From positions 18,826 to 82,825 of the forward strand of contig JAQYVO010000225.1 in NCBI GenBank assembly GCA_030145425.1: 64,000 nucleotides of DNA, read 5' to 3'. Under the pieces are notes generated by a model that saw only the letters and a program-made list of their open reading frames with translations, was not told where the DNA came from and ran no database searches. The translations under genes and the position numbers were made by a program. The DNA is from Chromatiales bacterium. Its GTDB lineage: Bacteria > Pseudomonadota > Gammaproteobacteria > Chromatiales > Chromatiaceae. How positions within the stretch are numbered: the stretch's first letter is position 1; every line of letters begins with the position of its first letter. Positions 9,870 to 16,928 of this stretch are shown piece after piece.

Positions 9870-10349
9870 ATGCAAGAGAAAAAATTAGCGATTATTGCGA
9901 CCAAGGGTTCCCTCGATTGGGCCTATCCGCCCTTCATTCTGGCCTCGACAGCTTCCGCCCTGGGCTATGACACCGAGATCTTTTTTACCTTCTACGGCCT
10001 GCAGCTTCTGAAAAAGAACCTGTCCCTGGAAGTCACCCCGCTGGGTAACCCCGGCATGCCCATGCCGATGAATATGGACAAGTGGTTTCCGGTGATGCTG
10101 ACAGCGCTGCCGGGCATGCAGTCGATGATGACCACCATGATGAAGAAGAAGATGGCGGACAAGGGCGTGGCCAGCCTGGAGGAACTCCGGGAACTCTGTC
10201 AGGAAGCCGAAGTGCGGCTCATCGCCTGTCAGATGACCGTGGATCTGTTCGACATGAATCCCGGGGATTTTATCGACGGTATAGAGTATGCCGGTGCCGC
10301 CAGGTTCTTTGAATTTGCGGGCGAAAGCGACATCTGTCTCTATATCTGA
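9870..10349 (+). CDS. dsrE2: DsrE/DsrF-like family protein, DsrE2 type
   Basis: 159-aa protein of the DsrE/F superfamily. It opens with the beta strand KKLAIIATKGSLDWAYPPFILASTASALGY and has cysteines C110, C120 (in IACQMTVDLF) and C156; C120 corresponds by position to the conserved sulfur-binding cysteine of the family. A methionine-rich central loop (about 63-96) is notable. A GGAGGAG ribosome-binding site precedes the ATG. As third gene of rhd-tusA-dsrE2 it is expected to take part in cytoplasmic sulfur transfer, but the exact role of DsrE2 is not settled. It ends in front of a strong terminator. Confidence 0.9.
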   Translation: MQEKKLAIIATKGSLDWAYPPFILASTASALGYDTEIFFTFYGLQLLKKNLSLEVTPLGNPGMPMPMNMDKWFPVMLTALPGMQSMMTTMMKKKMADKGVASLEELRELCQEAEVRLIACQMTVDLFDMNPGDFIDGIEYAGAARFFEFAGESDICLYI

Positions 10350-10379
10350 TTTTTCTTCAGTATAGGTATAGTTAAAGAA

Positions 10380-10413
10380 ACGCCATCCCCCTTCACAGGG
10401 GATGGCGTTTTTT
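10380..10413. terminator. Intrinsic terminator between convergent dsrE2 and fadL
   Basis: An 11-bp perfect stem ACGCCATCCCC (10380-10390) with GGGGATGGCGT (10398-10408), 7-nt loop and a six-T tract. The upstream flank is A-rich, so it may also stop the minus-strand transcript. Confidence 0.92.
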
Positions 10414-10418
10414 GTTGG

Positions 10419-11687
10419 TCAGAACTTGTACTCGAGACCCACGGTCAACAGGTAGGCCCGGGCATTCTCGAATTCGGCACCGGCAGCCAACAAACCATTG
10501 ACGGTATTTTCACCCGGTGCGAGCGTCAGCTTGTCTTTCCGGTCGTAAAGGAAGGAACCGCCCAGGCTCAATGCATCCGAGTGCTTATAACGGGCACCAA
10601 TAGAATAGATCTTGGCGTCAGAGTCAGGCAGTTCGAATCCGATGGTCTCTTTGGGTGCGGGCGATTCGTCATAGGCGAAACCGGCCATCAGTGTCCACTT
10701 AGGATTCAATTGATGGGTGACGCCGATGCGGTAGGTATTGGTGTCGTTCCAGTTCTTGGGTGTCGGATCGTCGAAAGCGGCAGTGAATACCGGGTTCAAA
10801 GCCGTATCGTAGCTGAAATTGAGATCTTTATAAGCAGACCAGTAATTCCGCTCATAGGTAAATTCAACCGTTGTTTTTTCCCGGAATGTATAGGCAGCAG
10901 CGAGGGCGAGCGTGGCCGGAATCGGGACAGTCACTGCTGCGCCACCCTCATAGGTTGGAAGCGGGGTGCCGGCACCAGGGTTACCGGGGGGTATGCTCCC
11001 AAAAAGTTTTGCATAGCCTTCGACGTTCAGTTCCACCTTTGATCGGTAGGTGGCGGCAAGGTCCAGATCGTCCGTGGCCTTGAACTGCAGGGCCAGGTTG
11101 TAGCCAAAATCCCAGGAATCCCCTTTCAGTGTGCGGCCCACAGTGACGGGAGGAAAAGCGCTATCCGAACTCTCCACCCGCCCCCTGGTATAAACCGCAC
11201 GCACACCGCCCCCGATAGAGAACCGATCGTTGATCTTGTAGCCGATGTTGGGGTTGATCTCGATGGTTTCCAGCGTGAATTCCTGGGCGAAGGCCCGGCC
11301 GACTCCTTTCCAGCGTTTGGAGAGTCCCGCCGGGACTACAAGAGACAGGCCGAATCGTGCGTTGCCAACGGATGGGCTTACATAGTGAAACGCCGGCAGG
11401 ATGACATTCTCGGTTTTGGTGGAGTCGGTGAGTCCTGTTGCACCGGTATAGTCTATGGGGGAGAGTTGTATGAAAGTGAGATCCCCCTCCAACATCGCAC
11501 CGTCTTCATTAAACACCATCGCCGCCGGATTGTAGTAGGAGGCGTCCGAACCGTGGGCGTTGGCAACGTAGGCACCGGCGAGTGCGGTGGAGTTTATCGA
11601 CTGTTCCGGTATTTTGTATGCGGCGGCCATCGACTGGGATGACATTGCCGCCAGGGTGCAAAACAGCAGACGTTTTTGCATTCTCAT
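10419..11687 (-). CDS. OmpP1/FadL family outer-membrane channel
   Basis: 422 aa from the ATG at 11687, which has AGAGGA nine bases upstream; the longer frame back to 11759 is not needed. Residues 1-23 are a signal peptide (MRMQKRLLFCTLAAMSSQSMAA). The mature N-terminus (YKIPEQSINSTALAGAYVA, then YYNPAAMVF) is the FadL hatch region with the NPA motif, followed by alternating beta strands and the C-terminal aromatic signature LEYKF of a beta barrel. FadL proteins take up long-chain fatty acids or other hydrophobic compounds; the substrate here is unknown. No adjacent fatty-acid genes. Confidence 0.92.
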   Translation of the reverse strand: MRMQKRLLFCTLAAMSSQSMAAAYKIPEQSINSTALAGAYVANAHGSDASYYNPAAMVFNEDGAMLEGDLTFIQLSPIDYTGATGLTDSTKTENVILPAFHYVSPSVGNARFGLSLVVPAGLSKRWKGVGRAFAQEFTLETIEINPNIGYKINDRFSIGGGVRAVYTRGRVESSDSAFPPVTVGRTLKGDSWDFGYNLALQFKATDDLDLAATYRSKVELNVEGYAKLFGSIPPGNPGAGTPLPTYEGGAAVTVPIPATLALAAAYTFREKTTVEFTYERNYWSAYKDLNFSYDTALNPVFTAAFDDPTPKNWNDTNTYRIGVTHQLNPKWTLMAGFAYDESPAPKETIGFELPDSDAKIYSIGARYKHSDALSLGGSFLYDRKDKLTLAPGENTVNGLLAAGAEFENARAYLLTVGLEYKF

Positions 11688-11916
11688 AGTACCAAGTCCT
11701 CTCTTGTTATTTATTCTTGTACCCCTGAAAATCCTGAGGGAATCTAGCACCTTGAGCAAGCTTCCACAAGAGATGGCAGGTGTTCCCTTGACTTCGGCAG
11801 GGGGGAAACCCGGGTGGAAAAGATGGGCGATAAACGCGGTTGAGATTGCTATTTATTAGGAAAACATGGTATAAGGTCAGCTTATTGGGCCCTAAACATT
11901 GACGTGGGTTACCCGC

Positions 11917-12822
11917 ATGGCAGATAGACGACTTCAGGTCTTTTTCACCGTTGCCCGTTTACTGAGTTTCACCAAAGCTGCGGAGTCGCTGCACATGACT
12001 CAGCCTGCCGTAACTTTCCAGGTTCGGCAGCTTGAAGAGTACTTCAATACCCGTCTTTTCGATCGCACCCACAATCGCATCAGCCTGACCGAAGCCGGCG
12101 CCCGTGTATACCAGTACGCGGACAAGATATTCGAACTCTATTCGGAGATGGAGAATTCGGTGCGGGAGATGACCGGTGAGATCAGCGGTTCGCTGACTAT
12201 CGGTGCCAGCACCACCATAGCGGAGTATATGCTTCCGGCTTTGCTTGGGGATTTCAAGAAGAAGTACCCTGAAATCAATATCCATCTCAAGGTCTCCAAT
12301 ACCGACGGCATCGTATCCATGGTGGAGAACAACAGCATCGATCTGGGTGTTGTGGAGGCTCCAGTTACCAACAAGAACCTGGTGGTCGAACAGTGTCGTC
12401 CCGATCATCTGGTCGCGATCGTGCCGCCCGGGCATCCCGAGGCGGAGCGTGAAACCCTCACCTACGAGGCGTTGATCAAGTATCCCTTTATCTGTCGCGA
12501 AGAGGGATCAGGCACCCGTGAGGTGATCAGCGAGTACTTGAATGCCGTAAATTGCAGCGAGGATTCCCTGAACGTATCCATGGAACTGGGAAGCCCCGAG
12601 GCGGTCAAGGGGGCGGTGGAGACGGGGATGGGTATCTCGGTGGTTTCCCTGGCCACCGTGCAAAAGGAGCTCAAACTGGGGACGCTGGTGGCCATCAACC
12701 TGGATCCATCTATGGACAGGCCGTTTTCCTTCGTTCGTCAGAAACAGAAGTTTCGCGCCAGGGTGATGGAGGAACTGCTGGAGTTCGCGCAGAATTACTG
12801 CAGGGAACATCAGGAAATCTGA
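11917..12822 (+). CDS. LysR family transcriptional regulator
   Basis: 301 aa. Residues about 4-62 are the winged helix-turn-helix (LQVFFTVARLLSFTKAAESL, then QPAVTFQVRQLEEYFNTRLF), followed by a linker helix and the periplasmic-binding-protein-like effector domain from about 90. The ATG at 11917 starts the family MADRRL form; an in-frame TTG at 11899 is less likely. Divergent from fadL across 229 bases, so it could regulate fadL, its own gene or the two genes downstream (12841 and 13258), which are closely spaced. The inducer is not deducible. Confidence 0.93.
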   Translation: MADRRLQVFFTVARLLSFTKAAESLHMTQPAVTFQVRQLEEYFNTRLFDRTHNRISLTEAGARVYQYADKIFELYSEMENSVREMTGEISGSLTIGASTTIAEYMLPALLGDFKKKYPEINIHLKVSNTDGIVSMVENNSIDLGVVEAPVTNKNLVVEQCRPDHLVAIVPPGHPEAERETLTYEALIKYPFICREEGSGTREVISEYLNAVNCSEDSLNVSMELGSPEAVKGAVETGMGISVVSLATVQKELKLGTLVAINLDPSMDRPFSFVRQKQKFRARVMEELLEFAQNYCREHQEI

Positions 12823-12840
12823 TCTGGGGATGACTCCCAT

Positions 12841-13245
12841 GTGGTGGATCCGGAGACTATTGCCTTGGTACCGACCAAACGAAATGCCTCCCCGAGCCAA
12901 AAGGGGCTCATAAAGGTCTTTGCGGCCCTGAACGATCAGGATAAGGCATCACTGGTGGCCTTCGCCGAATTTTTAAGGGCCCAGGCCGCAGATAACGAGC
13001 CGGAAGCTGCCGGCCCGCCACCCGAGCCCAAGCCCATCCCGAGACCCCGAAAGGAATCCGTTGTGGGGGCGATCAAGCGCTTGTCTGATACCTACTATAT
13101 GCTGGACCGTTCGACCCTGTTGAACGAGACCTCCTCACTGATGACCTCTCATGTCATGCGGGGGCGAGAGGCTTCCAAAGTCATTGATGACCTGGAGACC
13201 ATGTTCGCCAGTCAGTTCGAAGAATTCGTTTCTTCCGCGGACTGA
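12841..13245 (+). CDS. Conserved-looking hypothetical protein
   Basis: 134 aa, GTG start (a second GTG follows directly). Not recognised. Residues about 20-47 are a predicted helical segment (KVFAALNDQDKASLVAFAEFL), 48-70 a proline-rich linker, and 72-130 a helical C-terminal part (GAIKRLSDTYYMLDRSTLLN). No signal peptide, no membrane helix and no metal-binding motif. It starts 18 bases after the LysR gene and ends 12 bases before the perM-type gene, so the three are probably cotranscribed. Confidence 0.75.
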   Translation: MVDPETIALVPTKRNASPSQKGLIKVFAALNDQDKASLVAFAEFLRAQAADNEPEAAGPPPEPKPIPRPRKESVVGAIKRLSDTYYMLDRSTLLNETSSLMTSHVMRGREASKVIDDLETMFASQFEEFVSSAD

Positions 13246-13257
13246 TCTACTGCCCAC

Positions 13258-14325
13258 ATGCGCCTATTAACCGAGTGGTTTAAACGCTACTTCTCAGATC
13301 CCCAGGTGATTTTTCTGGCCGTGCTGCTGGTGGGCGGTTTCGCGGTCGTGCTCACCATGGGGGACATGTTGGCGCCGGTGCTGGCCAGTATCGTTATCGC
13401 TTATCTTCTCGAGGGGATCGTCGCGAAGCTTGAACGGGGCTCCGTGCCCAGGCTGCTGGCCGTTCTGCTGGTTTTCGTTGCATTTCTTGTCTTCGTTACT
13501 CTGCTGCTGTTCGGGATCATGCCCCAATTGTCCCGCCAGGCGACCCAGCTGTTCCAGCAGATCCCCTCCATGATCACCAAGGGACAGGATCTGTTGATGC
13601 AACTCCCGCAGCACTATCCTGAGATCGTATCCCCTGAACAGGTTCAGGCCCTGTTTACCGTCATCCATCAGGAGATTGCGGAACTCGGGCAGAGGGTGCT
13701 GTCGGTTTCCTTCTCCTCTGTCGTCGGTTTCATCACCGTCATGGTCTATCTCATCCTGATGCCGCTACTGGTGTTTTTCTTCCTCAAGGACAAGCGGCTG
13801 ATCGTCGACTGGGTCATACGCTTCCTTCCCAGCGAGCGACGGCTGGCAAAGACCGTCTGGCGCGACATGGATCGTCAGATCGCCAACTATGTCCGGGGCA
13901 AGTTCTTGGAGATTATCATCATCTGGGTGGTCAGCTCGATCACCTTTACACTCATGGGTCTTCAGTACGCGGCATTGCTGGGTATGCTGGTGGGGCTTTC
14001 GGTCATCATCCCCTATATCGGTGCGGCGGTGGTTACGTTTCCGGTGTTGTTGATTGCCTGGTTTCAGTGGGGCTGGACGGCGGATTTCGCCTGGCTCACC
14101 TTTGCCTATTTTGTCATTCAGATCCTGGACGGCAACGTGCTGGTGCCGCTGCTTTTCTCCGAGGCCGTGAACCTGCACCCGGTGGCCATCATTGTGGCTA
14201 TATTGGTGTTCGGCGGGCTCTGGGGCTTCTGGGGGGTCTTTTTCGCGATACCGCTTGCAACCCTCGTTCAGGCGGTAATTACCGCCTGGCCGCATACAAA
14301 GAGGGAAGTACCGGAGGCTGCCTGA
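13258..14325 (+). CDS. AI-2E/PerM family transporter
   Basis: 355-aa inner-membrane protein with about eight hydrophobic helices: one or two at 17-60, one at 65-90, then a soluble stretch (about 92-150) and further helices at 150-175 and 210-345. The family signatures KFLEIIIIWVVSSITFTLMG, VIIPYIGAAV and NVLVPLLFSEAVNLHP are present. Members export small molecules (AI-2 for TqsA) or act in ion homeostasis; the substrate here is unknown. Ends 20 bases before the convergent regulator gene. Confidence 0.9.
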   Translation: MRLLTEWFKRYFSDPQVIFLAVLLVGGFAVVLTMGDMLAPVLASIVIAYLLEGIVAKLERGSVPRLLAVLLVFVAFLVFVTLLLFGIMPQLSRQATQLFQQIPSMITKGQDLLMQLPQHYPEIVSPEQVQALFTVIHQEIAELGQRVLSVSFSSVVGFITVMVYLILMPLLVFFFLKDKRLIVDWVIRFLPSERRLAKTVWRDMDRQIANYVRGKFLEIIIIWVVSSITFTLMGLQYAALLGMLVGLSVIIPYIGAAVVTFPVLLIAWFQWGWTADFAWLTFAYFVIQILDGNVLVPLLFSEAVNLHPVAIIVAILVFGGLWGFWGVFFAIPLATLVQAVITAWPHTKREVPEAA

Positions 14326-14345
14326 ATCTGTCGATTCTCATTTAG

Positions 14346-16688
14346 TCAGCCCGGCATCGACGGCACGAGATCCGCCTCGGCAATCCAATGGGGCGGAAGC
14401 GTACCGGTCTCCATATAGGGCAAGACGATGCGGGCATGCAACTTTTTGATCAATGTGGCCAGTTTGCGGGCGCTGCTGCTCTCCACCTTCAGGGTCTCCG
14501 CTGCAAGGCGGATATGCTCTGCCTTCAAATAGTGCAGCACCTGAAAGGCGTTCTTACTCGCACTGAATCCTGTCAGGGAGATCTCTATCCCCATCTGTCG
14601 CAACGCATTGACGGTGGCCTTCGCCTCTGTGGGCGATGCCCCCAGTTCCTGGGTGTTGAAGCCGGCTACCAGACCGGTTCCGACCATCTGCCGGCTGCGA
14701 AGTTGATCCCTGAGCCACACGATCTGTTTCGGTTGTTTCATGGACTCGAAGGAGAGTTCCACGAACAGGGTGACGGGCTCGCCGCTGGTACGCTGCTGCT
14801 CCATGATGTTCAATGATTGTTCCAGTAGGCACCGGTCGAGAAGACTCAATTTTTCAGCCTGCCTCGCCACCTCCCGAATATCCTGTGCAGAGACCTCGGA
14901 TACCTCCGGAGTCATGATATTCAGGACGATTTCGAAGTGGGTGATCTCTCCGTCAGGCGATTCAATGAGAGGCTGGAAAAAGGTGCGGATATCACCATGT
15001 GTCAGGGACTCGATGATCAGTGCCGCCATTTGACCGCCTGCGGCAAGACTCGATGACAACACTACCGGGCTGTATACGCAGCTCTGGTTGCCTCCCAGCT
15101 GCTGCGCATCCTTACAGGCCCTGGCCGCCTCCAGCAACAGAGTCGATGCTTCGTCGCGCTGATTTGTAAACAGACCTATACCTATGCTCAATGTCGGTGT
15201 CAGGCCGCTTGCGCTGTGGGCAAACAGGTATTGCTCCACTTTTGATCGCAGCTTTTCCGCCAGTTGCAGTATATTGTCATCATCGGGCCGGCTGGCGATC
15301 ACACCCAAACTGTTGTCGTTCAACCTGCAGGCTACGTCCTGTACCTCGATCTGTTGGGCGATGAGGGTTCCTAATTCTGCAAGAAGGCGGCTGGCGACTT
15401 CTTCCCCCTCAGCCTGGCGGATCTTTTCCAGCCTATCGATATGAATATGCAGCATTCCTCCATGCAGCAAGTCCGCCTGATCGCCTGACATCAGGTCATC
15501 CAATTGCTCAAAGAAATATCCAGGGTTGTAGAGGCCGCTGACCGGGTCTCGTGAAGTCGATAACGAGGTGCGTTTCTGCAGCACCTGAGAACGTTTGATC
15601 CTGTTGCTCACGGTACTGATCAACTGGGTTGGACTTACCGGCTTGCTGAGGAAGTCATCTGCGCCGTAGCTGAGGGCATCCAGCTGCTTTTCACGGTTTT
15701 TCTCCCCGGAGAGAAAAACGATGGGGGTCACCACGAAATCAGGATGCTCGCGTATCACCGTGGTCAACTCATTGCCATTTGCATCCGGCATGTAGAGGTC
15801 CATAAGTATAAGGTCGGGTTTGAATCGGCCAAGGGCGTCGAGCACCTGCAGCGGCTGGGTGATCGACAGGGTCTTCATGCCCGCTTTCTGAAGTATGGCA
15901 GACGCGAACTGGGCCTGGGAGATATCGTCCTCTATTACCAGAACACGGTACTGCATCTGCTCCCGATTGGTCAGTTCCCAAAGCTCCTGCGCCAGGGTTC
16001 GTGAATCGACGGGAGCGACATAGTAGGCCGCCACATTGGTTCTTATTGCCATCAGGCGCAGTTCCAGGCTGCGATTCCCTGCGATACAAACCACCGGCAC
16101 CTTTGCGTGTTGCCTATCCTGTGCTGATTTCAACAGGGGTGTCATGGAATACATCTGGGGCAGCATGTCGCCGTCCACGATTATCCCATCCGGAAGGCGC
16201 TTCTGGACCTCACCTTCCATATCGTCCGCATCCATGAAGGTCAGTACGTTGAAGCCCGCGTTCTTTAACTCAGACTCCAGCCCGGGATGCGGATTGTCAA
16301 CGGGTCGGAGATAAAATAACCTTCGCTTTTCCGATCGTGTGGGAAAGGTTTGATCGACGGCCTCGATCCGATTGGCCTCTTCACGCAGCTGTGCTACCAG
16401 ATTCATTCCGGCCTGATACTGGAAATCGGAGGGCTGGGACCGGGCTTCGTCCAGCGTGTTCAGGAAGCGCTCCAGCTGAATGGAGCATTGATTGATCCCA
16501 ATCTGTCCAAATCTGCCGCTGGAGCCTGCCAGTTCATGCACTCTCTTCAAATAGGAATCGAAATCGTGGGAGGACCATGACAGTTTGCAAAGCCGGGTCC
16601 ATCCATCTTCAAGGTATTTTACGCGCCGCGGAAGATGCTTTAAAAAAGCTTCTTTGAGCTCCTGTCTTGCATCATTTTCGATTGGCAT
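14346..16688 (-). CDS. Response regulator with HPt-like, REC and degenerate GGDEF and EAL domains
   Basis: 780 aa. N-terminal helical domain resembling HPt with H51 in VHELAGSSGRFG; residues 122-235 look like a receiver fold without a phosphoacceptor; 247-365 is an intact receiver with D297 (LILMDLYMPDANG) and K349. From about 380 a GGDEF-type domain follows (DPVSGLYNPGYFFEQLDD) but the active site is replaced by RLNDNS near 455-460. From about 555 an EAL-type domain follows with FEIVLN at 585-590 where EAL would stand. Both catalytic sites are therefore very likely dead, suggesting a c-di-GMP or protein-binding scaffold. Convergent with perM and divergent from the hybrid kinase at 16891, its possible partner. 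Confidence 0.9.
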   Translation of the reverse strand: MPIENDARQELKEAFLKHLPRRVKYLEDGWTRLCKLSWSSHDFDSYLKRVHELAGSSGRFGQIGINQCSIQLERFLNTLDEARSQPSDFQYQAGMNLVAQLREEANRIEAVDQTFPTRSEKRRLFYLRPVDNPHPGLESELKNAGFNVLTFMDADDMEGEVQKRLPDGIIVDGDMLPQMYSMTPLLKSAQDRQHAKVPVVCIAGNRSLELRLMAIRTNVAAYYVAPVDSRTLAQELWELTNREQMQYRVLVIEDDISQAQFASAILQKAGMKTLSITQPLQVLDALGRFKPDLILMDLYMPDANGNELTTVIREHPDFVVTPIVFLSGEKNREKQLDALSYGADDFLSKPVSPTQLISTVSNRIKRSQVLQKRTSLSTSRDPVSGLYNPGYFFEQLDDLMSGDQADLLHGGMLHIHIDRLEKIRQAEGEEVASRLLAELGTLIAQQIEVQDVACRLNDNSLGVIASRPDDDNILQLAEKLRSKVEQYLFAHSASGLTPTLSIGIGLFTNQRDEASTLLLEAARACKDAQQLGGNQSCVYSPVVLSSSLAAGGQMAALIIESLTHGDIRTFFQPLIESPDGEITHFEIVLNIMTPEVSEVSAQDIREVARQAEKLSLLDRCLLEQSLNIMEQQRTSGEPVTLFVELSFESMKQPKQIVWLRDQLRSRQMVGTGLVAGFNTQELGASPTEAKATVNALRQMGIEISLTGFSASKNAFQVLHYLKAEHIRLAAETLKVESSSARKLATLIKKLHARIVLPYMETGTLPPHWIAEADLVPSMPG

Positions 16689-16712
16689 TTACGTATATTC
16701 CGGACTCAGGCA

Positions 16713-16730
16713 CCCGGTGATTATCACCGG
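16713..16730. repeat. Short palindrome upstream of the regulator and kinase genes
   Basis: CCGGTGATTATCACCGG in the divergent gap is a near-perfect palindrome (one central mismatch). It lies 25-42 bases before the minus-strand start and could be an operator for either gene; this is inference only. Confidence 0.35.
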
Positions 16731-16766
16731 TCTCTGTTTGAAGTGGGAATACCTCCATTATACCGG

Positions 16767-16795
16767 TTGACGGATCCAAACATCATACCTATTGT
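16767..16795 (+). promoter_or_regulatory. Candidate sigma70 promoter for the hybrid kinase
   Basis: TTGACG (-35, 5 of 6) and TATTGT (-10, 4 of 6) with 17 bases between, about 95 bases upstream of the kinase ATG. On the other strand a perfect TATAAT lies at 16757-16762 but without a good -35. Confidence 0.4.
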
Positions 16796-16841
16796 GCTTA
16801 TGAATGTAACAGGATTGGCGTTGGGTTACACTAGTAACAAT

Positions 16842-16928
16842 ATGAAACAATACGATAAAGCTGGCCTGCTGGGTGCCGATAGTAAGCAGTATGAAACAAT
16901 ACGATAAAGCTGTCTTGCTGAGTGCCGA
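16842..16928 (+). repeat. Tandem duplication across the hybrid-kinase start codon
   Basis: The 38 bases 16842-16879 recur at 16891-16928 with three mismatches; the first 22, beginning ATGAAACAATACGATAAAG, are identical. The offset is 49 bases, so the first ATG is out of frame and opens a 21-codon reading frame (MKQYDKAGLLGADSKQ...) that stops at 16907, inside the second copy and just past the real start. Confidence 0.85.
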
